This document shows, piece by piece, positions 37,238-45,265 of a stretch of DNA of 64,000 bases (positions within the stretch are counted from its first letter, which is position 1; every line of letters starts with the position of its first letter). Location: IMG/VR virus record IMGVR_UViG_3300037258_000514, positions 111,953-175,952 of that record. One strand, written 5' to 3'. Source of the DNA: a virus. The notes beneath the pieces were generated by a model. That model was not told the origin of the DNA. It was given only the letters and a program-made list of their open reading frames with translations, and searched no databases. A program made the translations under genes and the position numbers.

Positions 37238-37640
37238 CCTTTTTGAATTTCACGTTAACCTTAACGTGATAATGGGAGAATAACGCTAAAGGGGGAAATT
37301 GCAATGCACTTTTACAAAACTTTACAATTCCCGTAATGGGATAATACCCTATAGAATTACTCAACATGCGTAAACCCTTTGTAATGAATGACATACAATC
37401 AAAAGTTTCTTCGCTTGCACCCGGGCTACGGAGGTTGAATATAACATACTTCTGCAACCATTTAACTTACCAGTACCTCTAACACATACTACCACTTCAC
37501 ACCAGTCTTCCTACTTATACCTACAACATTCATCATAACAGTACATCTTACATCTAACATCTAACCACTACGTCTTAGCTCTTCTCCCCCACTATAGTAT
37601 GCCTTCTCAGATTTTGTAGTATTATTACATTGACGTATTT
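37238..37640. other. 403-base intergenic stretch with C/A-rich tract
   Basis: A minus-strand frame overlapping 37215-37457 lacks any family feature and I do not accept it. From about 37455 to 37590 the plus strand is C/A/T-rich and nearly G-free, repeating ACATCTAAC, ACTACCACTTC and CTAACCACTACG: the complement of the G/T-rich tract at 33.3 kb. Confidence 0.45.
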
Positions 37641-37670
37641 TTGCTTACCTGTTCTTTACTACGGTATAAT
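37641..37670 (+). promoter_or_regulatory. promoter of the small plus-strand operon
   Basis: TTGCTT (37641-37646), 18-base spacer, TATAAT (37665-37670); ATG follows after 7 bases, so the mRNA is probably leaderless. Confidence 0.65.
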
Positions 37671-37677
37671 TACATAT

Positions 37678-37867
37678 ATGCCAACACTAACACTAACAAG
37701 AACCTGTCCTTGGGTGCTATGAGATTTATAATCTAACACACAAAACAGAACAAGCTCATCTTAAAATTTGTTCGGTATATCAATCACTTCCTATTGCCTT
37801 AATTAAAGATGGCAAGACTTACGTAGCGCTCCCATCTAATCCAGAGATCCTAGTTGAACGGATATAA
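37678..37867 (+). pseudogene. frameshifted small zinc-finger gene
   Basis: From ATG 37678 the frame encodes TLTRTCPW and then meets TGA. Removing one G from the GGG at about 37713-37715 joins it to an open frame giving CPWCYEIYNLTHKTE, then QAHLKIC: a C-x2-C...H-x3-C zinc finger that runs to TAA at 37867, directly abutting the next ATG. Natural frameshift, programmed +1 shift or sequencing indel cannot be distinguished here. Confidence 0.55.
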
Positions 37868-38086
37868 ATGAACAGAGGCGTATTTGACGAACTAAACTGG
37901 CCTAACTGTACTGTACCGAATTGCTCTAACAAAGCCTGCATTGGCTTATCGGATACGCTTTGCTTTCCTCACCACTTTAAGTTAAAGATAAAAACATTGC
38001 AAAATGGCGAGCACGCACCTGTATTTCCAGATAAAGCTACAAAGAAAAATATTACAAACTATTACATGAGGCACTTGAGGAGTTGA
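37868..38086 (+). CDS. small Cys/His-rich protein (72 aa)
   Basis: ATG directly follows the previous TAA. 'CTVPNCSNKACIGLS' followed by CFPHH suggests a zinc site in residues 14-36. No recognised family. Confidence 0.65.
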   Translation: MNRGVFDELNWPNCTVPNCSNKACIGLSDTLCFPHHFKLKIKTLQNGEHAPVFPDKATKKNITNYYMRHLRS

Positions 38087-38093
38087 ATAAACT

Positions 38094-38180
38094 ATGACTT
38101 TCGACAGAAGGGAATTTGCCAAACTCTTAGCTACATGTGCACTTAATAAATCTCGAGTGCAAACTTTATGCTATAGATAG
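38094..38180 (+). CDS. possible 28-aa protein
   Basis: ATG 38094 with GAGGAG about 11 bases upstream; basic helical product (RREFAKLLATCALNKSR). Weak evidence beyond position in the operon. Confidence 0.35.
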   Translation: MTFDRREFAKLLATCALNKSRVQTLCYR

Positions 38181-38189
38181 AGAGAAGAA

Positions 38190-38369
38190 ATGACTACTGC
38201 AATTGTGGATAACATCGAATTGTTCTTTCGCGGTATGGATGGCTGGGCACCTTGCCCTAGATGTAAAGATACATCTCCGAAACTTATTTCTACAACAAAC
38301 GAATACGATCACTACTGCGCCAAGTGCGATATAAGATATACTAGTAAAGGCGAGATATACACAGGATGA
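38190..38369 (+). CDS. zinc-ribbon protein (59 aa)
   Basis: CPRC and CAKC knuckles 24 residues apart, ending in an ATGA overlap with the next gene. AGAGAAG precedes the ATG. Probably nucleic-acid binding. Confidence 0.65.
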   Translation: MTTAIVDNIELFFRGMDGWAPCPRCKDTSPKLISTTNEYDHYCAKCDIRYTSKGEIYTG

Positions 38370-38527
38370 AAACTATTGCTGATTTTAAATATTGCCCTTT
38401 CTGTGGACAGCGACTAGAAGAAGATCAGAAGTTCAAGCTTGATGAAACTCTTGAAGATGTGTTTCATGCTTGTGTCGGAGGATTGTATGTTTATCCTAAT
38501 TACCGCTGGTCCGACGTACTAGTGTAA
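38366..38527 (+). CDS. small zinc-ribbon-like protein (53 aa)
   Basis: 'YCPFCGQRLEED' is a typical zinc-ribbon start; second pair incomplete (single Cys near 36). Converges with the minus-strand gene at 38496 and overlaps it by 32 bases. Confidence 0.6.
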   Translation: MKTIADFKYCPFCGQRLEEDQKFKLDETLEDVFHACVGGLYVYPNYRWSDVLV

Positions 38528-38699
38528 CAGGATACGTTCCTCTTCTGATGTGCATATTCTTTACTGCTAGTACACGAATAAGCAAATCCGTATTTACTAG
38601 TACAGACATAGGAAAATTATCTACACCAGGATTGTAACCGCATAATGTGTGAGCTACTGTTTTTCTTGCGTCTTCTACGTCCTCTTCTGACGGTTCCAT
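38496..38699 (-). CDS. hypothetical protein (67 aa)
   Basis: Alpha/beta small protein; overlaps its upstream partner at 38675 and converges with the plus-strand operon. No recognised family. Confidence 0.55.
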   Translation of the reverse strand: MEPSEEDVEDARKTVAHTLCGYNPGVDNFPMSVLVNTDLLIRVLAVKNMHIRRGTYPVTLVRRTSGN

Positions 38700-38881
38700 T
38701 TGTACAATTCCTCATATAAAAATTTTGCTGCCTCTTTACTTACAAACGTACAGCCAACTTGTATTCCCTCTTCTGTTACTTTAACCTTCAAAGGCTTCTT
38801 CTGTCCTGAATGATAAATATAGCCGTTGGCAGCTGTTAATCTGATCTTATTACGCCAAAAAAGAAATCTATTTCTTTCCAT
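38675..38881 (-). CDS. hypothetical protein (68 aa)
   Basis: Basic alpha/beta protein (KPLKVKVTEEGIQVGCTFV). No Shine-Dalgarno; a TGGTATAGT box lies 5 bases before the ATG. Confidence 0.6.
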   Translation of the reverse strand: MERNRFLFWRNKIRLTAANGYIYHSGQKKPLKVKVTEEGIQVGCTFVSKEAAKFLYEELYKWNRQKRT

Positions 38882-38886
38882 AATTC

Positions 38887-38892
38887 ACTATA
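38887..38892 (-). promoter_or_regulatory. extended -10 (TGGTATAGT) five bases before an ATG
   Basis: Minus-strand TATAGT preceded by TGG, then GAATT and the ATG at 38881. Leaderless arrangement. Confidence 0.55.
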
Positions 38893-38974
38893 CCAAAATC
38901 CACGTGGGAGCAGATTTTTAGTATTACATCATTGCTACAAATATACTTACCAGTTCTATAGTCCTTACAATTGG

Positions 38975-38980
38975 TATAAT
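38975..38980 (+). promoter_or_regulatory. extended -10 (TTGGTATAAT) five bases before an ATG
   Basis: TATAAT preceded by TGG, then TAGAT and the ATG at 38986. No good -35. Confidence 0.6.
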
Positions 38981-38985
38981 TAGAT

Positions 38986-39222
38986 ATGAGTTCTATACCA
39001 GAAGCTTATATTTCAGGGGAACCTTACAGAGGGTTTTTGCCTAAGTTTTTTGCGTTTATTTGTCCTCACTGCAACTTCTGGAAGGCTTATCCTGCTTGTT
39101 TGGGTACTATTCGAGGGATCAAGTGTGCTGGAGGTGCCGGTGTGTTACAACCTGTATGTGGCAAATTTACAAGTGAAGAAACAATCATTACTGCAAAGTT
39201 CTTACGAATGGTAGAAGAGTGA
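38986..39222 (+). CDS. cysteine-containing hypothetical protein (78 aa)
   Basis: 'FICPHCNFWKAYPACLG' and later 'GVLQPVCGKF' could form a zinc site. Leaderless promoter. Ends in a GTGA overlap with the next gene. Confidence 0.6.
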   Translation: MSSIPEAYISGEPYRGFLPKFFAFICPHCNFWKAYPACLGTIRGIKCAGGAGVLQPVCGKFTSEETIITAKFLRMVEE

Positions 39223-39449
39223 TTCCCAAGAATCCTTTCCCCGACCCCCATGACGGCTACTTACGGAAGCTGTGCGAGAAGCACTCTACGCGAGTATCAA
39301 AGGAAAGTCAGTTAGTTCCTAGGGACCAATTCATGTCCGCTCTTCTCGAAGCGGTCCAGGCAATGAGAGAGAAAGCAGCGCAGACAATTTTGTCGTTCAC
39401 TGAGGATTGGCGTCCATGCGAATGCGGCTGGAGCGAAGGCAAGAAATAA
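39219..39449 (+). CDS. hypothetical protein (76 aa, GTG start)
   Basis: GTG overlaps the preceding TGA. Helical middle, CECGW near the end. Overlaps the HTH gene by 34 bases. Confidence 0.55.
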   Translation: MIPKNPFPDPHDGYLRKLCEKHSTRVSKESQLVPRDQFMSALLEAVQAMREKAAQTILSFTEDWRPCECGWSEGKK

Positions 39450-39658
39450 AAATAAATCAGGAATTTGTGCGCCAACTTCTTCTGTACATGGATATTAATA
39501 ACATTTCCAAGAGTGAGTTAGCTAAGCAACTAAACATTTCTAGATCACGAGTTTCACAAGTTCTTAATTATCAAAATAATCTTACACTTAGAAGCATGAT
39601 AAAGTTTTCTAGTGCCTTCGATCTAAAAATAGAAGTTGTAATTAGCAATAATAAATAA
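39416..39658 (+). CDS. XRE-type HTH protein (80 aa)
   Basis: 'NISKSELAKQLNISRSRVSQ' followed by 'LNYQNNLTLRSMIKFSSAFD' is a Cro/cI helix-turn-helix. Bare DNA-binding domain, so probably a regulator of the divergent region or of the late switch. Start ATG 39416 (or the in-frame TTG 39407). Confidence 0.75.
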   Translation: MRMRLERRQEIKINQEFVRQLLLYMDINNISKSELAKQLNISRSRVSQVLNYQNNLTLRSMIKFSSAFDLKIEVVISNNK

Positions 39659-39703
39659 ATTTTTCTCTTTTCGCGTTTTTTCACGAAAATACCCTTTAAC
39701 TTA

Positions 39704-39714
39704 TGGTATATAGT
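39704..39714 (+). promoter_or_regulatory. extended -10 (TGGTATATAGT) five bases before an ATG
   Basis: TATAGT at 39709-39714, TTTAT, then ATG 39720. Same layout as at 35323, 38887 and 38975. Confidence 0.55.
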
Positions 39715-39719
39715 TTTAT

Positions 39720-40529
39720 ATGAGTGAATCTCAATATCATTCCTCAGGTTGTATTTGTGCTCCTTGTTGTCAACGTCGCGAAGACTTTGGTTCAAACGGA
39801 GATGCAACTACTCCAGGATTTTTTATCCCTACTACGATAACTTCCCCTGAAGCTGAAATGGGTCGTCCGTGTATATTACTAAATAGAGAAAATTATGCTA
39901 CTGCAGAAGAAGTGTTGCAATTAAATCCCTCCTCAGAATCAGAACCTTTACCATGCGCTTCTGAGTTAGTTAGCGTTGAAGAAGAAAGAAGAATAGTTTG
40001 CACTAGTTGTAATAGAAGAGTTGCTCGTAAAGGAAGCACATTTTGTAGTAGATGCACTCAGAAAGGAACCTTTAATAAACTTCGCGATATACTCCCAGGC
40101 ATTGAAATTCCAAGAGAAGAACAACACGAAGTTATTCATCATCGTCCTGTTGAAAATACTGTTACGGTCACAGAACTTAATGGTAAACTAATATATACAA
40201 GAAAACAAGTTGCAGAGATGTTAGGCACGAGTCAGACATCTATATGTAGATGGGAGAAAAAAGGAGTTGTTCGTCCACCTGTCCGTCATGTTGCGAGTGG
40301 ACAACTGATCTATACAGAAGAGCATGTGCAAGAGCTTAGAGAATATAGGAATAAGGTGGAGATTGTTTATCATGCTCCTGTAGATCCAACAAAACCTGAA
40401 TCTCAACAGAAAGAAGCAGCAAAGTCAATTGGCAGAAAGTCGTTCAGTATTGGAAGAGGATTAGAGCGGGCAGTTGCTTCTAGGTTAGGACGCTTATCTT
40501 TAATCCCTGGTGGCAATCTCTTAAAATAA
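39720..40529 (+). CDS. zinc-ribbon + MerR-like HTH protein (269 aa)
   Basis: N-terminal cysteines (GCICAPCCQRR), a four-cysteine ribbon CTSCNRR...FCSRC near residue 95, then a MerR/Xis-type winged HTH 'YTRKQVAEMLGTSQTSICRW' (about 160-180) with 'GQLIYTEEHVQELREY'. C-terminal basic tail. Likely a transcription regulator, possibly of the late genes that follow. Confidence 0.7.
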   Translation: MSESQYHSSGCICAPCCQRREDFGSNGDATTPGFFIPTTITSPEAEMGRPCILLNRENYATAEEVLQLNPSSESEPLPCASELVSVEEERRIVCTSCNRRVARKGSTFCSRCTQKGTFNKLRDILPGIEIPREEQHEVIHHRPVENTVTVTELNGKLIYTRKQVAEMLGTSQTSICRWEKKGVVRPPVRHVASGQLIYTEEHVQELREYRNKVEIVYHAPVDPTKPESQQKEAAKSIGRKSFSIGRGLERAVASRLGRLSLIPGGNLLK

Positions 40530-40569
40530 CGGTTAGCTAAGTAGTTTGGTATATGCACCTTTATGAAAA

Positions 40570-41343
40570 ATGGCTGACTTAGATATTTGTTCGCACGATG
40601 CTCCGGGACAAGAACAGAATGCGCTGTGTATTCGCTGCGGCAAGATTTTAGGTAAACTTCCTCAAACTCCAATATCAACGGAATTTGACTGGCGCGATAT
40701 TCCAGTTTATATTCTCAATAGAAATAATCTGGATAGAGGATTTCGTGATCTTGTTTCTTGGTTAAGTGCAACAGGAACACGTTACATAGAAGTATTGGAT
40801 AATGATTCTTCTTACCCTCCCCTCCTTCAATATTACAACGTCTGTCCTGCAACAAAAATAACGATGCTAAAGGAAAACTTAGGTCCGTATGTGTTTTGGA
40901 GTAGTCAACGTCACCTACAAACAGAGACTCCTTACGTCATAACTGATCCTGATGTTGTTCCTGATAAAGAGTGTCCTCACGATCTAATTAAAAAGATGTT
41001 AGATGTTTTTATGCGTTACAGTCCTACATGTTTAAAAGTGGGTCCAGGATTAAGGATAGATAATTTACCAAATAACTATAGCAGAAAGAATGAAGTCATC
41101 GCGCATGAAAAACAATTCTATGCCGAATTAATGCCTGAAAAAGATGTTTATAAGGCAGCAATAGATACAACATTTGCGATGTACTGGACAAGGCAGGATA
41201 ACTCTGCATGGTATAATCATTACAGGTTAGCTCCTCCTTACGTAGTAGAACATCGTCCGTGGTACATAAATAGTGCTCAAAGAACAGATGAGGATGAGTT
41301 CTACGCTGCACGCTGCGAAGCTTGGTCTTATTGGAGAAGATAG
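40570..41343 (+). CDS. GT-A glycosyltransferase-like protein (257 aa)
   Basis: N-terminal Cys/His patch (CSHD...CIRCG), then a GT-A fold: 'IPVYILNRNNLDRGFRDLV', a nucleotide-sugar 'VLDNDSSYPPLL' segment and a D-x-D metal site 'ITDPDVVPD' near residue 125. A TGGTATAT box precedes the region. Substrate unknown; late position suggests virion or host-envelope glycan. Confidence 0.7.
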   Translation: MADLDICSHDAPGQEQNALCIRCGKILGKLPQTPISTEFDWRDIPVYILNRNNLDRGFRDLVSWLSATGTRYIEVLDNDSSYPPLLQYYNVCPATKITMLKENLGPYVFWSSQRHLQTETPYVITDPDVVPDKECPHDLIKKMLDVFMRYSPTCLKVGPGLRIDNLPNNYSRKNEVIAHEKQFYAELMPEKDVYKAAIDTTFAMYWTRQDNSAWYNHYRLAPPYVVEHRPWYINSAQRTDEDEFYAARCEAWSYWRR

Positions 41344-42011
41344 TGATCTCAATCATATTCCCCACACGCAATCGCCCCGATAATGTTAGAAGAATGGTTA
41401 AGTCTGCTGTTGGGACAGCATCTGTAACAAGAAATTTAGAATTTATCATCTATGCAGACAGCGATGATCCTCAATCTGTGGAAGTAGCTAGAGAATTAGG
41501 AATTAAAGTAGTTAGTGGTCCAAGAAAAATACTTTCTGATTGCTATAACGATTGTCTCATCTTAGCTGACGGTGAAATCTTTATGTTTGCTGGTGACGAT
41601 CTTATTTTTCGCACATCCGGATGGGATAACATGGTTATTCGTGAATTCAATAAATACTTAGACGGTATTCTTTTTGTTCATGGTGATGATGGATATTGGG
41701 GAGGACAGTTAGGGACTCACGGATTTGTTAGTAAGCATTGGATCAAAGCTGTAGGTTACTTAACTCCGCCATACTTTTCCTGCGATATGACCGATATGTG
41801 GATAACAACTGTTGCCGATCAGTTGCGAAGACGTAGTTACTTACCATTCTTAATTGAACATATGCATCCTGCTTTTGGTAAGGCTGAGTTGGATACTACA
41901 CACGAAGAACGTATCGCCCGCGGTGAGCGCGATAATGTACAACGTCTTTACAAAGAACTCACACCACAACGCCAACAGGATGTAGAAAAGTTAAGAAGAT
42001 TTATGCACTAA
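41343..42011 (+). CDS. GT2-like glycosyltransferase (222 aa)
   Basis: GTG 41343 overlaps the previous TAG (TAGTG). 'ISIIFPTRNRPDNVRRMVKS' opening, 'FIIYADSDDP', and 'FMFAGDDLIFRTSGWD' as the D-x-D-like site. Clear paralogue of the gene at 59812 (same 'DDLIFRT', 'AVGYxxPPYF', 'EHMH'). Confidence 0.75.
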   Translation: MISIIFPTRNRPDNVRRMVKSAVGTASVTRNLEFIIYADSDDPQSVEVARELGIKVVSGPRKILSDCYNDCLILADGEIFMFAGDDLIFRTSGWDNMVIREFNKYLDGILFVHGDDGYWGGQLGTHGFVSKHWIKAVGYLTPPYFSCDMTDMWITTVADQLRRRSYLPFLIEHMHPAFGKAELDTTHEERIARGERDNVQRLYKELTPQRQQDVEKLRRFMH

Positions 42012-42045
42012 CCAAAAATAGTTCGTCTTTCCTATAAAAACTACT

Positions 42046-42074
42046 TGACTTTGTTTTAACCATATATTATAACT
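42046..42074 (+). promoter_or_regulatory. strong promoter of the packaging/head operon
   Basis: TTGACT, 17-base spacer, TATAAC. Expected start near 42081, giving a leader of about 38 bases before the terminase small-subunit ATG. Confidence 0.7.
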
Positions 42075-42086
42075 TGCCCAAAGGGA

Positions 42087-42112
42087 AGAATGAATAAGTT
42101 ATCATTCTTTTA
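42087..42112 (+). promoter_or_regulatory. leader hairpin with T-run
   Basis: AAGAATGA/TCATTCTT stem, 8-base loop, followed by TT and the AGG ribosome binding site. It could attenuate transcription or mask the ribosome binding site of the terminase small subunit. Confidence 0.4.
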
Positions 42113-42118
42113 GGTACG

Positions 42119-42802
42119 ATGGGCGCGCTACCTCAAATTACTCAACAATTACCTCTGCGCCAATTAGAAACTCCTCAAACTTCTTCAGTTCAATCCACGG
42201 AAGAATTACCAAATCTCACGCGCAAGCAAAAGAAGTATATCGAAAAAAGAGTTGAAGGTTTATCCCCTTCAAAAGCAGCGGTAGCTGCGGGTTATTCACC
42301 ATCAGTAGCAAATGTTGCTTGGACATCGATTGAGAGTAATTCATTAGTTAAGAAAGAAATTAATCGAAGAGTATCAGAAGTTTTTAGAGGGATGGAACTT
42401 GAAACAAGTAATATCATAGATGGAATTAGACACTGCGCTGAGTGGAACATTCTAGATTACGTCGAACGAGACCCCGAAAATCCTAATAAAGTTTATTTCG
42501 ATCTTAGGAATGTCTCGCGTGCGCAAGCTGAGGCTATTCAAAGTGTTGGTTATGATTCTGAAGGAAGATTAAAGGTAACGCTTACAGATAAGAAAGCTTA
42601 TAAAGAGCTGTTATTTAAAGCAAAGAGAATCGGTGAATCAGATTCAAAACACCCAATGGGTGTGGATGGAGCTCCACTTACTATTTCAGCACTCGACGCC
42701 ATTGTATCGCAGTATAGAAGCGTAACAATTCATAATACAACGATTAACGTAACAGGTAAAGAAAAAGAAGTAGAAGTACCCTTCACAATTGACGCTCAGT
42801 AA
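42119..42802 (+). CDS. terS: terminase small subunit
   Basis: 227 residues. 'LTRKQKKYIEKRVEGLSPSK' then 'AAVAAGYSPSVANVAWTSIE' is the N-terminal HTH of terminase small subunits, followed by the usual helical region. It should recognise the pac/cos site and deliver DNA to the large subunit encoded 0.5 kb downstream. Confidence 0.85.
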   Translation: MGALPQITQQLPLRQLETPQTSSVQSTEELPNLTRKQKKYIEKRVEGLSPSKAAVAAGYSPSVANVAWTSIESNSLVKKEINRRVSEVFRGMELETSNIIDGIRHCAEWNILDYVERDPENPNKVYFDLRNVSRAQAEAIQSVGYDSEGRLKVTLTDKKAYKELLFKAKRIGESDSKHPMGVDGAPLTISALDAIVSQYRSVTIHNTTINVTGKEKEVEVPFTIDAQ

Positions 42803-42879
42803 ATTTAGTTGGCCGGTGGTTGCCCGGCAACCAAAGCACATTTTGTCGAAAGACAGATATAGAGCTACATCTTCTTACA

Positions 42880-43314
42880 ATGCTAACAATAATTAATCAA
42901 ACGCGCCAAGAAAGCGCTTCAAGAGAAATTGTACCAGCATACTATCAGAATCAGGACGATACAACTAAACCCTGTCAACTGTTAACGCGCGCTGATGCTC
43001 GAATAGCTAAGAAAATGAACAAAGGGCGTTTTATTTGCAATGGAAAGAAATTTCGTTTTCATGATCAAGCCCCCGTTGCGTTAGTAGAAGTTTTACAAAA
43101 ACCTTCGATTAATTCTTGCTGCGGTATTTCTAAACGGGAAATGCTTGCGAATAACGAAATACCTGTAGCATTGAATATATCGCCCTTAGAGATAATGAAA
43201 GCAAAAGAAAAAGTTAAAGCTTATCCATTTGTCCATGATACACGAGCAGTTTTAGCTTTCGGATCTTGGAGAAGTTTTACTCCGCAAAATACTAGAATAC
43301 AATTAATTAAGTAA
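42880..43314 (+). CDS. hypothetical protein between terminase genes (144 aa)
   Basis: ATG 42880 (no Shine-Dalgarno; an upstream TTG at 42820 is in frame). 'RFICNGKKFRFHDQAPVALV' and 'NSCCGISKREM' are visible; no recognised family. Its TAA overlaps the terL ATG. Confidence 0.55.
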   Translation: MLTIINQTRQESASREIVPAYYQNQDDTTKPCQLLTRADARIAKKMNKGRFICNGKKFRFHDQAPVALVEVLQKPSINSCCGISKREMLANNEIPVALNISPLEIMKAKEKVKAYPFVHDTRAVLAFGSWRSFTPQNTRIQLIK

Positions 43315-45086
43315 TGTCTAACGATCTTCTTGCATATAGTAATACAGCTATTCAATCAGCAATCCTAAATTCTAGCATCCCTCATGTAAATGTTGCACAA
43401 GCACTTGATGAGCCGGATTTGTTTGCTGAATACTTTTTACAAACGGATCTATGGGATATTCAAAGAAAGATCCTTCAAGCCTTAAAGAAAAGTAGAAGAG
43501 TAGCAGTAAAGGCATGTCACGCTAGTTCAAAAACATATACTGCTGCAAGGGCTTTACTTTGGTTTTTAGCATCATTTGAGAAATCAACTGTAGTTACAAC
43601 AGCACCGACCTGGATTCAGGTTGAGAAATTGTTATGGGGTGAGGTTCATTCGGCTTTAACTAAGAGCCGATATCCATTTCCAAAACCTCTTAAGACTGAG
43701 TTAAGTTTTGCACCTGAATTTCCTAAACGTGAAGCTTATGGTCTTTCCACATCCGTTACAAACCAGGATGAAGGCGTAAAGTTTCAAGGTATTCACAACG
43801 ATCACGTTTTAATTATTCTAGACGAAGCTCCTGGTGTTGAGCCGAAGATTTGGCAGGCTGTCGATGCTGCCATGTCAGCAGGTAATGCAAAGGTTTTAGC
43901 AATTGGTAATCCGACGTGGTCTTCAGGACCCTTTCATGATGCTTTCACAAAAGCCCGGTTTGCTTGGAATTGTTTTACAATTAATGCTTTTGATACACCT
44001 AATTTTGTAGATATTCCGCACACGGCTCCTTTTCCGGTTAAAGATAACTTAGTAGATAAAGATGGTAAAGTAATTGAAGGTTCCAGACTTGATAATTTAC
44101 TAAAGATCGGAAAAGAAAACGATGCTTTCTTGGATGCTGACGAATTTGTTCGCCCTTACTTAACCAGAAGGAGATGGGTTTACGAACTGTATTATACATG
44201 CGGTCCCGGACATCCATATTGGGAAGCTCGTGTACTCGGAGAATTTCCAAAGCAAGATGAATTTGCTCTTATTAGTTTAGATTGGCTTGAAAAAGCCAAA
44301 GTACGTGAATTAAACGGTACAGGTAAGGTTAGTGCTGGGATAGACGTAGCCGGCGGTGGATCTGCAGAAACAGTTTTATGTGTTCGTAGAGGTCCACAGA
44401 TAATCGAACTTAAATTTTGGCCTATAAGCGATCCTCGCGGCGAGATTGTCGCTGTTCTTAACAAGTATAGAGGAGAACTTCAATCAGTAAATGTTGACTC
44501 TATAGGTGTTGGATATTATCTTTACAAACATCTAGAAGAGATAGGTTTTCCAGCGAATCCAATTATTGCTCAAGCTACAAGCTCCGACTCAGAAAAATAT
44601 CGCACATTAAAAGATGAATTCTACTGGGGATTAAGACTACGCCTTGAGCAAGGTGATTTTAGTGGATTGGATGATGAGACCACAATCGGACAACTGGCTG
44701 GAATTAGATATAAACATAATTCCAGAGGACAGGTAGAAATAGAATCAAAGGATGAAGCAAAGAAACGAGGAGTTCCGTCACCGGATAGAGCTGAAGCAGT
44801 AATGCTTGCTTTCGGAACTCATCAAGTTTGCTACGGAGTACTTGACGCTCAACGACAAGAGAAGATGCAAATGGAAAAAGTACAATCATCGGTAATGATT
44901 AAACCAACAACATCAGACAGTCAACTCAGCTGTCCTGAATGCCAAGCTATTTGTATAGCTCCTTGTCAAGGAGGATGGCGGTGTGGACAGTGCGGACATC
45001 AATGGAATTCAAAGCCTAATGTTATCTCTCCTCAAACGAGAGGAGACTACTTGGCAAAAGCTGAAGTAGCAAAATCAAGGTTATGA
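43314..45086 (+). CDS. terL: terminase large subunit
   Basis: 590 residues. ATPase domain with Walker A-like 'VKACHASSKTYTAAR' near residue 67 and Walker B 'LIILDEAPGVEP' near residue 165; RNase-H-like nuclease with 'AGIDVAGGGSAETVL' near residue 343 and 'VDSIGVGYYLY' near 395. The last 60 residues add a four-cysteine ribbon (CPEC...CGQCGHQW), not usual in this family. Packages DNA through the portal. Confidence 0.95.
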   Translation: MSNDLLAYSNTAIQSAILNSSIPHVNVAQALDEPDLFAEYFLQTDLWDIQRKILQALKKSRRVAVKACHASSKTYTAARALLWFLASFEKSTVVTTAPTWIQVEKLLWGEVHSALTKSRYPFPKPLKTELSFAPEFPKREAYGLSTSVTNQDEGVKFQGIHNDHVLIILDEAPGVEPKIWQAVDAAMSAGNAKVLAIGNPTWSSGPFHDAFTKARFAWNCFTINAFDTPNFVDIPHTAPFPVKDNLVDKDGKVIEGSRLDNLLKIGKENDAFLDADEFVRPYLTRRRWVYELYYTCGPGHPYWEARVLGEFPKQDEFALISLDWLEKAKVRELNGTGKVSAGIDVAGGGSAETVLCVRRGPQIIELKFWPISDPRGEIVAVLNKYRGELQSVNVDSIGVGYYLYKHLEEIGFPANPIIAQATSSDSEKYRTLKDEFYWGLRLRLEQGDFSGLDDETTIGQLAGIRYKHNSRGQVEIESKDEAKKRGVPSPDRAEAVMLAFGTHQVCYGVLDAQRQEKMQMEKVQSSVMIKPTTSDSQLSCPECQAICIAPCQGGWRCGQCGHQWNSKPNVISPQTRGDYLAKAEVAKSRL

Positions 45087-45265
45087 ATATCCTAACTGAA
45101 CGTTCTCCAATCAGACCTTTAGAACCGCCATATTGTTATGCGCATTCTCAGAAAGCACCTTGTATGGAATGTTTGCGTATAGAAATTGCTCTCCTCGTAA
45201 ATCAGTCAAACAAAAATAACGATGCAATTATATTCTTTACAGATGCCGACTCTAACTCAAACTAG
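45083..45265 (+). CDS. CxxH-CxxC mini zinc-finger protein (60 aa)
   Basis: 'YCYAHSQKAPCMECLRIEIA' shows C-x2-H-x5-C-x2-C, the same knuckle as in the portal tail and the MuF-type protein N-terminus. ATGA-type overlap with terL. Confidence 0.6.
   Translation: MNILTERSPIRPLEPPYCYAHSQKAPCMECLRIEIALLVNQSNKNNDAIIFFTDADSNSN

Noticed and set aside
37215-37457. Minus-strand frame of 80 codons
   Set aside because: It overlaps the start of the gene at 36821, has no ribosome binding site and shows no protein-like motif.
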